From: Bacteroidota bacterium
GTDB lineage: Bacteria > Bacteroidota > Bacteroidia > Bacteroidales > JAGONC01
Assembly: GCA_026391695.1 (NCBI GenBank)
Contig: JAPLDP010000028.1
Span: 1-64,000 of the forward strand
Reading direction: 5' to 3'
DNA length: 64,000 nt
Shown here: positions 1 through 9,900 of the stretch, in pieces
Layout of the letters: every line of letters begins with the position of its first letter
Position numbering within the stretch: position 1 is the stretch's first letter
Position numbers and translations under genes: made by a program
The notes under the pieces: model-generated
What the model saw: the letters and a program-made list of their open reading frames with translations, nothing else
Database searches by the model: none
What the model was told of the DNA's origin: nothing

Positions 1-633
1 GAAACATTCGACTCCAATGTCAGGCTGGAACAGGATGAATATGACGTGGAAAGGAAAGTCAACGGGCAAAAGGTCAAGGTAAAGGAATATTCAGCCGACC
101 TTGGAATTGATGTCAACTCAGGTTGGCGGATATATGATCCCGTGAATAAAAGCATCGCTGACATGAATATTTATTCTTTCGACCGGCGCTGGGATAAAAC
201 AGCCTCAAGCCCTGGTGAAGCCCTGGGCCAGCTTCCGTCAAAGAGGAATGCCATTAACCAGACCGGCATCTATGCAGGCGAACAGTATGGAATCAGGATT
301 TCACCCGTTTGGGCTCATGTCACACGAAGTTATTATTCAAAAGGACAGGAGGATCTGGAACTTGCCAAACGGTATGTAAAGACCAATGAGTGGGAGAAAG
401 CCGCTGAAGTGTGGAAGAAGCTGGCCTTTAATCCGGACAGGGAGCTGGCTGGTAAGGCAGCATATAATATGGCGCTGGCCAGCGAGATGAAGGGTGAACT
501 GGATATCGCACGGGAATGGGCGAAAAAATCGTATGAAGAGTTTGGAAATAAAAAAGCCCTGGGGTATCTGAAAATAATTGAACGGCGTATCGGTGACCAG
601 GAAGACCTGAAAAGACAAATGGGAGATGAATAG
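1..633 (+). CDS. DUF6340-like TPR protein, 5' end outside the window
   Basis: The reading frame is open from the first base, so the gene begins upstream; an internal GTG at 46 is not a credible start. The C-terminal part (from about position 310) has a helical, TPR-like pattern: a stretch on cells accumulating ELAKRY and WEKAAEVWKKLA, followed by AGKAAYNMALASEM and LDIAREWAKKSYE. The upstream part is beta-rich (YDPVNKSIADMNIYSF). This combination resembles the Bacteroidota DUF6340 family, surface or periplasmic lipoproteins of unknown function; any signal peptide would lie outside the window. It stands 34 bp before the glucanase gene on the same strand and could be co-transcribed with it. The family name is a recollection from pattern, not a search result. 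Confidence 0.6.
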   Translation, partial: ETFDSNVRLEQDEYDVERKVNGQKVKVKEYSADLGIDVNSGWRIYDPVNKSIADMNIYSFDRRWDKTASSPGEALGQLPSKRNAINQTGIYAGEQYGIRISPVWAHVTRSYYSKGQEDLELAKRYVKTNEWEKAAEVWKKLAFNPDRELAGKAAYNMALASEMKGELDIAREWAKKSYEEFGNKKALGYLKIIERRIGDQEDLKRQMGDE

Positions 634-667
634 TCTTTAGAAGTGAACCATTATTTTAATTTCGATT

Positions 668-2071
668 ATGCGTAAGATTATTTTTTTCTTTGCTGCAGCC
701 ATGCTGCTCACTGCCCCGGTTGAAATGGGCTGCTGTCATCAGGATAAAAAGGTAAATCTACAAAGGCCCATTCCTGAAAAATTTTCACTCGATGACCTGG
801 AACACAGGACATTTCTTTACTTCTGGGAGCTTGCCGATAAAGTGAGCGGCCAGATACCCGACCGTTATCCCACTGAAGCATTCTCCAGCATTGCTGCTAC
901 TGGCTTTGGCTTGTCGGCATATCTCGTCGGCGTCGAACGGCAGTATATTACCCGACAGGAGGCTGCTGAAAGAGTAGCCAAAACACTGCGGTTTTTATAC
1001 GGATTACCACAGGGGCCGGAAAAAAGTGGAATAGGAGGGTATAAAGGCTTGTTTTACCATTTCAATGATATACGCACCGGTATGCGTTTCAAGGATGTTG
1101 AACTGTCAACTATTGACACAGGCCTGCTCATGGCAGGAATCCTGTCGTGTATGAGTTACTTTAATGGTGATGATGCAGTCGAAATGGAGATACGGGATCT
1201 TGCCGATAAATTATTCCGGCGTGTGGAGTGGGATTGGGCACTGAACGGCAACGACATTCTGTGTATGGGCTGGCATCCGGAATCGGGTTTCCTTCACAGC
1301 TATTGGTATGGTTATAATGAAGCGATGATCCTGATCATTATGGCTATAGGATCGCCCACGCATCCCATACCTGCCTCAAGCTGGACTGCCTGGACGTCGA
1401 AATATAACTGGGCGTCATGGAAAGGCTATGAACATGTGAATTTCGGACCTCTTTTCGGACATCAGTTCTCCCACATGTATATTGATTTCCGGGGTATTTT
1501 TGATGACTACATGCGCGCCAAAGGTATCGACTATTTTGAGAACTCGCGTCGTGCCACCTATGCCCAGCAGGTTTACTGTACAGAAAACCCTAGACAGTTC
1601 AATGACTACAGCCGTGATATCTGGGGACTCACGGCCTGTGATGGGCCGGGTTATGCCACACATGAATGGAAAGGGAAGAAGATGGTTTTCGATGGCTACA
1701 GTGCCCGCGGCACTGCTGCCGATTACAACGTGGATGACGGCACCATCGCTCCAACAGCGGCCGGTGGTTCTATTCCCTTTGCCCCGGAGATTTGTATTTC
1801 TGCTCTCGAAGCCATGTTCAACAAATATGGTGACGCTCTCTACCAGGATTATGGTTTTAAGGATGCTTTTAATCCGTCGTTTACCTGGGGAAAAGGTAAT
1901 GAAAAAGGGTGGTTCGATATCGATTATATTGGTCTGGACCAGGGGCCCATCGTCCTGATGATCGAGAACTACCGTACAGGTTTGCTATGGAATATCATGA
2001 AACGCAATCCCTATATAGTCGATGGCCTGAAAAAAGCCGGGTTCGCTGGCGGATGGCTGGAGCGGCAATAA
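668..2071 (+). CDS. GH144-like endo-glucanase (glucoamylase-like domain), exported
   Basis: 467 residues with an N-terminal hydrophobic signal (MRKIIFFFAAAMLLTAP) and Cys-Cys soon after, so either a lipoprotein or a periplasmic protein. The mature part is a single (alpha/alpha)6-type glucoamylase-like domain: GFGLSAYLVGVERQYITR, KDVELSTIDTGLLMAGIL, MGWHPESGFLHSYWYGYNEA, HQFSHMYIDFRG, NDYSRDIWGLTACDGPGY, TAAGGSIPFAPEICISALEA and LDQGPIVLMIENYRTGLLW. These are hallmarks of the family that includes the endo-beta-1,2-glucanases (GH144). Length fits a one-domain enzyme. It converges on a second, larger paralogue (2098-4071) that belongs to the SusC/SusD locus, so both probably act on the same glycan. 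Substrate is inferred from the family only. Confidence 0.85.
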   Translation: MRKIIFFFAAAMLLTAPVEMGCCHQDKKVNLQRPIPEKFSLDDLEHRTFLYFWELADKVSGQIPDRYPTEAFSSIAATGFGLSAYLVGVERQYITRQEAAERVAKTLRFLYGLPQGPEKSGIGGYKGLFYHFNDIRTGMRFKDVELSTIDTGLLMAGILSCMSYFNGDDAVEMEIRDLADKLFRRVEWDWALNGNDILCMGWHPESGFLHSYWYGYNEAMILIIMAIGSPTHPIPASSWTAWTSKYNWASWKGYEHVNFGPLFGHQFSHMYIDFRGIFDDYMRAKGIDYFENSRRATYAQQVYCTENPRQFNDYSRDIWGLTACDGPGYATHEWKGKKMVFDGYSARGTAADYNVDDGTIAPTAAGGSIPFAPEICISALEAMFNKYGDALYQDYGFKDAFNPSFTWGKGNEKGWFDIDYIGLDQGPIVLMIENYRTGLLWNIMKRNPYIVDGLKKAGFAGGWLERQ

Positions 2072-2097
2072 AGATACGGATATAAAAGTGCAGCATT

Positions 2098-4071
2098 TTA
2101 ATGTGTGAATCCCAGCTTTGACAGTGCCTGGTCTATTTCGGGACTTGACATGAAGAGATCCCACAACAGGCCTGACCTGAAGTTCTCTATCATGCAGATG
2201 ATCGGTCCTTCATCAATGGCTATATAGCTATCTGCCCACCATCCATCGGTCACATCAAAGGCATCATAAAAACCACAGGGGCCCCAGAGATGATCACCAA
2301 GAATATAATAAAAATGTCTTATGACATCCATCGATTGCTCCGGTGTGTAAGGTAGTGCCGAAACGGCGGCAGTGGGAGTGATCACTCCCAGGTCATTTGT
2401 CGGGGAATGTGCATCGTAACCCCAAGGATTATCGCTGGCGGTGAGGCCCCATGATACAGCACTATAACCTATATAGTTTTTGGGATTATCGGTACAATAG
2501 GCCCAATTAATAAGCGATTGGTTTACATTTTGTTCCCAGTAGCTTGCATATATGTCGCTGAGGTTCCTTGGATCCAACCCGAGGAAAGAATAATGTGTGA
2601 AAAACAGAGGCCCGCCATAGGCAGAACCCAGCGGGAGTGTATATCCATAATAGGTGTTGCCGTTCATAATGGCGCCGTTCTTTGCATAGCCCAGATGGTA
2701 CACGTCGGCAGAGACCGGATGGGTCGTTGAGGATGCTGCCAGCACATAGATGATGAGCGTTTCATTATATCCTTCGATTTTCAGGTTCACAGCCCACCCG
2801 CTATTAGGTGACCAATGCCAGTAAAGTACATTTTGACCGCGCGTAAACCAGTCATATTCTACGCCTCCGGCCAGGGTATTTATCCTGCCTGCCAGATCTC
2901 TCTCCTCTATGACAGTTGTATCAAGGTATTGTCTCATTGTCAATAAACCCTCGATCATAAAAGATGTTTCAACCAGGTCACCGCCGTCATCTTTAGGGCT
3001 GAAAGGTACCGTTTCACCTGTAGAGCCATTGAGCCAGTGTGGCCATGCACCATGAAAACGATCGCAGGTCTCAAGAAAACCAAGTATTTTAGTGAGATGT
3101 GCCAATCCATCAGCGCGAGTGATGAAACCCCTGTTCATCCCGACGACAAGTGCCATCACACCAAAACCTGATCCTCCGATAGTAACAACATCGCCTGATG
3201 TATTTCTCTCCCTTGCCAACCCGCATAATGGATGCGAGAAATCATAGAAATACCTGAACGTCTGCTGCTGAACAAGATTAAGCAACTGTTCGTCGGTTAC
3301 TGATGGAAACTTATATGTGGAATCTAATGCAGTGTAAAATGAGTTGGAAAAACCGTCGAAGGAGAAGCCGTTTTTGGCCGCAAGATTTTTTGATATGGTG
3401 AAAAAGAAGCGGCTATAGTCATTCAGATCTCCGGCATTTTTTATGGAAATATTTTTATTATCGTCTGATATGGAAAACGTAATTGGCATTTGGCCTGATA
3501 AAATGAAAAAAGACTGGTAATTAAGTGAGTCGAGGGGATGCGAAAACCTTATATTTATGGTGATGTCCAAGGGATTAATATTTTGCAATGGTAGAGGAAC
3601 ACGGAATTCCAGCCCATTCAGAGTGATGTTATCAATTTCAAGTTTTCCGGCAACAGTGGAAAAGGAAACCTCTAAGCCAGGAAAGGTTTCTCCATTCAGA
3701 CCTTTGATTGCAGAGCTTATCTGAAGCTGGTAGCCAGTCTGATGGTCCAGTTTTCTGTGAAGAGTCAGAACGGCAGACTTGCGATCTGTAGTGAAGGTAA
3801 GCACAAATCCGATGTCAGTATGATCGACTTTCTGCAGAAGCACTCCCTTCCTCACGCTGCCGGTGTCGAGTTGATTATTGAATCCGATGACGATTATGCT
3901 GTCGACAGGAACGTCAGTAGTTTGTCCCTGGAGATTAAGCATAACAGTGCCTATATCAATCTGGGCTAACTGTAAAATCCCAGGATTGGTGACCGTGTCC
4001 TTTTTACAGGAAACGATGCAGCATATTCCTGCCAGGAGCATCAAAGAGAGCGAAAGTAATATCGTCTTCAC
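2098..4071 (-). CDS. GH144-like glucanase lipoprotein with N-terminal Big_5-type domains
   Basis: I choose the GTG at 4071, giving MKTILLSLSLMLLAGICCIVSCKK-type start, a typical lipoprotein signal; the upstream in-frame ATG at 4113 lies inside the stem of a terminator hairpin (4087-4122). After the lipid Cys come about 220 residues of beta-rich, Ig-like Big_5-type sequence (two units), then a catalytic domain of about 400 residues with GGSGFGVMALVVGMNRGFIT, GGDLVETSFMIEGLLTMRQY, WHWSPNSGWAVNLKIEGYNE, SAVSWGLTASDNPWGYDAHS, ITPTAAVSALPYTPEQSMDV and IDEGPIICMIENFRSGLLWD. It is the fourth gene of the SusC-SusD-LamG cluster, following the LamG gene after a terminator-like attenuator. Probably a surface endo-glucanase, with specificity (beta-1,2-glucan or related) inferred. 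Confidence 0.85.
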   Translation of the reverse strand: MKTILLSLSLMLLAGICCIVSCKKDTVTNPGILQLAQIDIGTVMLNLQGQTTDVPVDSIIVIGFNNQLDTGSVRKGVLLQKVDHTDIGFVLTFTTDRKSAVLTLHRKLDHQTGYQLQISSAIKGLNGETFPGLEVSFSTVAGKLEIDNITLNGLEFRVPLPLQNINPLDITINIRFSHPLDSLNYQSFFILSGQMPITFSISDDNKNISIKNAGDLNDYSRFFFTISKNLAAKNGFSFDGFSNSFYTALDSTYKFPSVTDEQLLNLVQQQTFRYFYDFSHPLCGLARERNTSGDVVTIGGSGFGVMALVVGMNRGFITRADGLAHLTKILGFLETCDRFHGAWPHWLNGSTGETVPFSPKDDGGDLVETSFMIEGLLTMRQYLDTTVIEERDLAGRINTLAGGVEYDWFTRGQNVLYWHWSPNSGWAVNLKIEGYNETLIIYVLAASSTTHPVSADVYHLGYAKNGAIMNGNTYYGYTLPLGSAYGGPLFFTHYSFLGLDPRNLSDIYASYWEQNVNQSLINWAYCTDNPKNYIGYSAVSWGLTASDNPWGYDAHSPTNDLGVITPTAAVSALPYTPEQSMDVIRHFYYILGDHLWGPCGFYDAFDVTDGWWADSYIAIDEGPIICMIENFRSGLLWDLFMSSPEIDQALSKLGFTH

Positions 4072-4086
4072 GGGTAACGGTGTTGG

Positions 4087-4122
4087 AAAAAAGAGAGGGT
4101 TAAGGAAATCCATAACCCTCTC
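4087..4122 (-). terminator. Hairpin plus T-tract between LamG gene and glucanase
   Basis: Read on the minus strand, a perfect 10-bp stem (GAGAGGGTTA / TAACCCTCTC, 4122-4113 and 4102-4093) with a 10-nt loop is followed directly by six T (4092-4087). This is the form of an intrinsic terminator. It lies 20 bp past the LamG stop and 15 bp before the GTG of the glucanase gene, so it can reduce glucanase expression relative to susC/susD. Confidence 0.8.
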
Positions 4123-4142
4123 AAAAAGATTTTTTAAAGCAA

Positions 4143-5411
4143 TTACGGTTTTTCTGAGTTGTACATAAGGCTTATTTCGGTAGGCGTCAAGGTCTTGTGG
4201 AAGATTCTGACGTCATCCAGGTATCCACCGAAGTGGTTGGATGTCGGGAAATCATAGCCACCCCAGGGTTCGGTATCCCACAATGTGCCGGCTCTTGACT
4301 GGATAAAGCCAAATGCCAATTCATTGACGACTTCAGGAGCGACACCGCCATATAATAATCCGACGACACCTCTTTTCACATCGCCATCGGGCCAGAGGTT
4401 AAAGTCGAACTGTTTCATCTTTTCGCCGTTGATATACATGGTAGCGAGCCTGGTAGCACTTTCGTATGTGCAGACGACATGAGCCCATGTATCTTTGATA
4501 AGAGCAGCGACGCCACCAGAGGCGGTGAGGTCTTTACAGAATGTCCATCCCTGCCAGCCGCCATTTTCCCATGTCTGCCCATCACCGGGAAACCACAGGT
4601 CTTCGGCTGCAGTGGTGCCGTCAGCCAGCTCATATTGTGCTGCCAGCTTGCACCATGAGTAGTCGGCGGTAATTTCGAACTGGAAGCCATGGAAAGCGCC
4701 AAGTCCCATTACAAAATGTCCTTTCGGGTTACCACCGGCGTCAACATGGCCGGCCGACACTGCCTTGACCCAGAACGACAATGTAAAGTCGGCGGTATTC
4801 ATCAGCAGGTCGCCATTGGCAAATTCAACGATTGTAGTGGTGCCGTCAAACCTTGCACATTTTCCTGCAGTTGCTGTATAAGAGTCAGCATAAGTGAGGT
4901 TCACATTTCCAATAGGAGCGGTGCCAGCAACCTGTTCATTGGGGGTATCGTTGAAATTCCAGTAAGCATACACACCGGCAGGAACGAAGGTTCCTTCGGT
5001 TGTAAAGGTTCTGTCAAAAGCCGGCAGGCTTTGTCCGTCTGTTGCCTTGATGCCTGCTTTAAAGCTTAGCTTATAAAGGGCGCCATTTCCAAGGGATTGG
5101 TCTGGAACTATTGTGATCTTGGCACCGGATACGGTAATAGTCAGGTTAATAGCTGTGGCATCATAATCCTGTTCCAATGTGATCTTAGTAGCATTTGCAG
5201 TAGTAGCATCTACATCGAGCGAAAACACTGCCTCGATTGTCGGATTTGTAGGTACATTGCTCGGCGGAGTGGCTGAATTCATGTCAATGATCCCACTTTT
5301 TAATGATGAGAGCGCAAAGGTGACGGTCTCATCTTTTTTACAGCTGTTTACTCCGATCAGGAGCACCAGTGCTATAATTAATGAACTGAATAACACAATT
5401 TTCTTTTTCAT
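4143..5411 (-). CDS. LamG/concanavalin-fold surface lipoprotein of the Sus-like locus
   Basis: The start is set at the ATG at 5411 (MKKKIVLFSSLIIALVLLIG, then NSCKKDE), a clear lipoprotein signal; the frame stays open nine codons further upstream. Residues about 25-135 are an Ig-like Big_5 type domain (TNPTIEAVFSLDVDATTANA, FTTEG at its end). The remaining 270 residues form a LamG-type jelly roll (GVYAYWNFNDTPNEQ, DFTLSFWVKA, AHVVCTYESATRLATMYING, GGYLDDVRIFHKTLTPTEI). Placed 39 bp after susD, it is best read as the outer-membrane surface glycan-binding protein of the locus, like SusE/SusF in role but not in fold. Binding specificity cannot be read. Confidence 0.85.
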   Translation of the reverse strand: MKKKIVLFSSLIIALVLLIGVNSCKKDETVTFALSSLKSGIIDMNSATPPSNVPTNPTIEAVFSLDVDATTANATKITLEQDYDATAINLTITVSGAKITIVPDQSLGNGALYKLSFKAGIKATDGQSLPAFDRTFTTEGTFVPAGVYAYWNFNDTPNEQVAGTAPIGNVNLTYADSYTATAGKCARFDGTTTIVEFANGDLLMNTADFTLSFWVKAVSAGHVDAGGNPKGHFVMGLGAFHGFQFEITADYSWCKLAAQYELADGTTAAEDLWFPGDGQTWENGGWQGWTFCKDLTASGGVAALIKDTWAHVVCTYESATRLATMYINGEKMKQFDFNLWPDGDVKRGVVGLLYGGVAPEVVNELAFGFIQSRAGTLWDTEPWGGYDFPTSNHFGGYLDDVRIFHKTLTPTEISLMYNSEKP

Positions 5412-5450
5412 ACTTTTTATAAATTTAAGGTTAAACATTATGTGAAATTA

Positions 5451-6950
5451 TTACCAATTTGGATTTTGAGTCAATGTCCCCTGCGAGATATCGATTTCGT
5501 TCTGTGGTATGGGCAGGAGTTCATGTTTGCCGGTAATAAAACCGAGAGGCCCCAGCACTGCAGAGGCTTTTCCTGTCCGCACGAGATCCCAGAACCGATG
5601 TCCTTCCATGGCGAGTTCAAGCCGTCGTTCATTCAATATCAGGTCTTTAAGCTGAGTTTGATTGGTGACTGTGATATCCGGTAAAATGAAATTATTCCCC
5701 TGGCGGGCACGTGCCCTTACCATATTCAAGTATACTAACGCTTCGGTGGGCTTATTATTTTCATTGAGTGCTTCGGCAGCCATAAGCAATACATCGGCAT
5801 AACGTATCACGCGGCGGTGATGGCCCCACTGTGTGATGGTATTATTCCCCGGCACCCATACTTTCCGGTTGTAGCATTCTATTTCTATGATATTGTTCTG
5901 TTCATCATAAGTCACATCCGGGGTAGTGCCGTCTCCAAGTATGACAACACCGTCCAGGGTATCGCCCAGGTTAATGACAGTGCCCTTGTACCGCGGGTCA
6001 CCTGCTTCGAAGGAATTCCGTAAATTGATGGAAGGTCTGTTGAATCCCCATCCACGGTTGGGCGTTCCTCTCACTCCCTGCGTGTTAGCATACTGATCAC
6101 CGCCATTTTCTGTGCCCTCCAACTGCAGAGCGCCGATTTCAAAAACGGATTCAATTCCATTGTTGCCGTCAACACTGTTGGCATTGACGAAAACAGGTTC
6201 CAGCCCATACTCGTTGGAAGTGATCACCTCCAGAGCATATTTTTCAGCATTGACAAAGTCATGCCGAAAGAGATACACCTTAGCCAGCAGAGCTTTTGCT
6301 GCTCCCTTAGTCGCCCTGCCCATATCGGTTGCTGCATATTCGCTTTTTTCAGGCAGAATATCAATGGCGTAGAGGAGATCCTGGACAATGAGGTTATAAA
6401 TTTCCTCCTGTGAAGCACGCGATAATTTCAACGGCGGTGTCAATGTTGTGACCAGCGGCACACCACCCCATGCCCTGACAAGGTCAAAATAAATAAGCCC
6501 CCTGACGAATCGGGCTTCGGCCAGGTACCTGTTCTGTAGATCAGCATCCATTTGAATCAATGGTACTTTTTCAATGACCACATTAGCACGTTTTATACCT
6601 TCATACAGGGCGCTCCACCATCTGTCGAGACCATCCTGGGTAGGTGTGATGGTGAAATTATCATACGGTCCGACATACGACAGCTGATCATTGGGATTAC
6701 TCCCCTTCCTGGCATCATCCGACATGATATCGAGGATAGGATACCCTCCGGAATGGTAAAACCATTCCCGTAAGGAGGCATACGCAGCATTGGTGGCTAA
6801 TAGCGCATCCGCCTGCGTAGTGGGGTATGACTCCTGCGTTAACTCACCCTGGGGCTCTTTTTCCAGGAACTTTTCGCATCCCGGTAATACCAGCAAGAAT
6901 GTCAGTGCCGGTATCAGTAAATATTGTTTATTTAACGATTTCATTATCAT
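5451..6950 (-). CDS. susD: SusD/RagB-family glycan-binding lipoprotein
   Basis: 499 residues starting MIMKSLNKQYLLIPALTFLL with lipobox Cys in LPGCEKFLEKEPQG, the standard SusD opening. The N-terminal TPR-like helices follow (ATNAAYASLREW, FVRGLIYFDLVRAWGGVPLV) and the C-terminal SusD domain ends in the usual way (ERRLELAMEGHRFWDLVRTG, HELLPIPQNEIDIS, TQNPNW). It caps the TonB-dependent SusC barrel outside the cell and captures oligosaccharide. The start overlaps the susC stop by one base (TAATG), so the two are translationally coupled. A second ATG two codons in (6944) is equally possible. Confidence 0.95.
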   Translation of the reverse strand: MIMKSLNKQYLLIPALTFLLVLPGCEKFLEKEPQGELTQESYPTTQADALLATNAAYASLREWFYHSGGYPILDIMSDDARKGSNPNDQLSYVGPYDNFTITPTQDGLDRWWSALYEGIKRANVVIEKVPLIQMDADLQNRYLAEARFVRGLIYFDLVRAWGGVPLVTTLTPPLKLSRASQEEIYNLIVQDLLYAIDILPEKSEYAATDMGRATKGAAKALLAKVYLFRHDFVNAEKYALEVITSNEYGLEPVFVNANSVDGNNGIESVFEIGALQLEGTENGGDQYANTQGVRGTPNRGWGFNRPSINLRNSFEAGDPRYKGTVINLGDTLDGVVILGDGTTPDVTYDEQNNIIEIECYNRKVWVPGNNTITQWGHHRRVIRYADVLLMAAEALNENNKPTEALVYLNMVRARARQGNNFILPDITVTNQTQLKDLILNERRLELAMEGHRFWDLVRTGKASAVLGPLGFITGKHELLPIPQNEIDISQGTLTQNPNW

Positions 6951-9900
6951 TAAAAGGTTAAGTTGATGCCAAATGAATAAACAGCAGTAACCGGGTAGAT
7001 GCCATAATCTATCCCGTTTGATAGCACATCGAAGCTTCCAATTTCGGGCGTATAACCTGTATATTTCGTAAATGTATAAAGGTTGTCGGCTTTTATATAA
7101 ACCCGGAATTTATGCATATAAATTTTTTCACTAATAGATGATGGCAGAGTATATCCCAGAATTACATTTCGTATTCTGATATAGGATCCATCCTGGATAA
7201 ACTTATCGGACGGTGTATAGTTGTATCCTCCGAAAGACGGCCGTGGTTCGGTGTTGCTGGTGCCGGGGCCGATCCATCTGTCCATCACATGCTGCTCGAA
7301 GTTATAGGGATCAGGGCGGACGACCTCTTTGCCATTGAATATTTTATTGCCCGTTTGGCCCTGGATGCTAAAGGAGAAATCTATTCCCTTCCATTCCAGG
7401 TCGGCATTGAATCCAAAAATGAATTTGGGTACAGGGGAGCCGATATATGTTCTGTCTTTGCCATTAATGACGCCGTCATTATTCATATCGACAAAGCGGA
7501 GATCGCCGACACCTGCCTGCCCGTCATGGGGGTATGACTCCATTTCTGTTTCCGACTGGAAGATGCCGTCGGTCTGATATCCGTAAAAAGCGCCGATAGG
7601 CAAACCAACTCTGCTTAAAGTGACAGGAATGCCGTTGCCCAGGTAACCGCCAATCAGCGTTGAATCGATGCCGCTATTACCTCCAATGCTCAGTACCTCA
7701 TTATGGAGGCTGGAACCAAGGAATCCGATGTTATATTTGACAGAACCGATCTGGTCTTTCCAGTTCATATTGAATTCAATACCCCTGTTCAGGATAGAAG
7801 CAGCATTAAATCGCACTTTTTGACCGGCTCCATTTCCAAAATAGCCTGGAGTGGATAATTGTACCAGGATGTCATCTGTCACCCTGTCGTAGTAGTCTAT
7901 TTCAGCTGTAAGTCGGTTGTTTAAAACACCGATCTCCAGACCAATATCGGTTTGTTTTGACACTTCCCACCTCAGGTTTGGATTGCCATTCACAGCATAC
8001 GATGCCGCAGGATTGGGAGCTGCATCTATTCCAAAAATAGTGATCAGATTGGATTGCACCCTGGAATACCGGTCATAATACGTGATTTTTTCATTGCCAA
8101 TTTTTCCCCAGCTGGCTCTTATCTTCAGTTTGTTGATAAAATTAATATTCTCCATAAATTTTTCCTGTGAAATGTTCCATCCTGCTGCAAATGAGGGGAA
8201 ATTGGAATATCTGTTGTCTTTGCTGAATTTGGATGAGCCGTCGCGACGGAATGTGGCAGTCAGAATGTATCTATTATTGTATGTGTAATTCACCCTGAAG
8301 AGATAGGAAATCATAGAGTAGTATTGGTTGGGGTCCACTCCATTGAAAATATTATTAACGGTATTTACATTATTTGCCGGATCATAGATATAGGATGGAT
8401 TAATATACCAGAAGCTTGACGCATCACGAAGTATGTTAGCTCCTTGCACGCGCATTTCTTCCGATGAAGTATTCTGCATGGTGTAACCAATCAGAGCATC
8501 GACCGAATGTTTACCGAAATCTTTTTTATATTTTAATGTGTTTTCCCAGAGCCATGTGAGAAGATCGCTATTATTTTTATTCAGATCGCTGAGAACATTT
8601 TTTTGCATTGATTCAGTGCCGTCGGGATTATATATTGTATAAGCTGGCGTGAAGCTGACACTTTTGTAATACCCTGCGTCAACGCCGAAACTGGATTTAA
8701 ATGTGAAGGCTTTCAGGAAATCTATTTCGACAAAAATATTTCCTACACCTCTTAATCCTTTGTTAAAATTATTGGAATATGAGAGGTCGGCAAGAGGATT
8801 GCCAACATTATACACGACAGCATAACTTCCATCAGGGTAATATGGCACCAGTAATGGCTGGGCACGGTAAACCTGGTAGGTGACATTTGGCGCAACTTCC
8901 TGCTTGAAGGGTGTTAGAGATATGGTAGTCCCAACCCTGGCGAACTTCGATAAATGATATGTATTATTAAAATTTAATGTTATTTTCTGGTAATTGGATT
9001 TGTCGATGATGCCTTCCTGTCCAAAATAACCGAGGCTAAGATAGTACTGCATAGAGGTGGTGGCGCCGGACGCTGAGAGCTGGAAATTAAAGAGGGGAGA
9101 AGTGTGGAAAACCAGGTCCTGCCAGTCGGTGTTTGGCACTGCATCGACATTGTTGTAACTGCCGGATTTTATTTCGTTTGAAATGATGGCAAAATCACGG
9201 CCATTTAAAAGCTTTATTTTTTTTGCCAGGCTTTGCAGACCATATTCACCCGTAAAGTTGAAGGTGGTTTTTACTTCGCCGATTTTACCGGATTTTGTAG
9301 TGACGAGAATCACCCCATTAGCTCCGCGCGATCCATAAATGGCTGTGGCAGAGGCATCTTTTAAAACTTCCATAGAGGCAATATCAGCAGGGTTCAGGAA
9401 TGAGATATCATCGAGAATTACGCCGTCGACGACATAAATGGGCGATGAATTATTGAAGGTCCCGATGCCCCTGATTCTGACTGCCGGCGATGCTCCTGGC
9501 GCACCTGAAGTGTTCATCACCTGCACACCTGTGACTTTACCCGACAAAACTTCGACGGGATTGGCAACCGTAATTTTTGTGATGTCATTGCCTTTAATGC
9601 TGCTCACTGCACCGGTCAGATCACTTTTTTTCACCGACCCGTAGCCAATTACGACAACCTCTTCCAGGGCTATCTTTTCTTGTTCAAGGATTACATTGAT
9701 GACGGTTTGAGTACCGGCCTGAACCTCCTGAGTAATATAGCCTATGAAAGAGAATACCAACATAGCCTGAGGCGACTCAACTTTTATAGTATACCTGCCA
9801 TCCAGATTTGTGCTGGTACCAATAGTGGTGCCTTTAATCATGATGGTTGCTCCGGGAAGGGTTTCCTTCGTGTCGGAGGCAGTTACAGTACCGGAAATGG

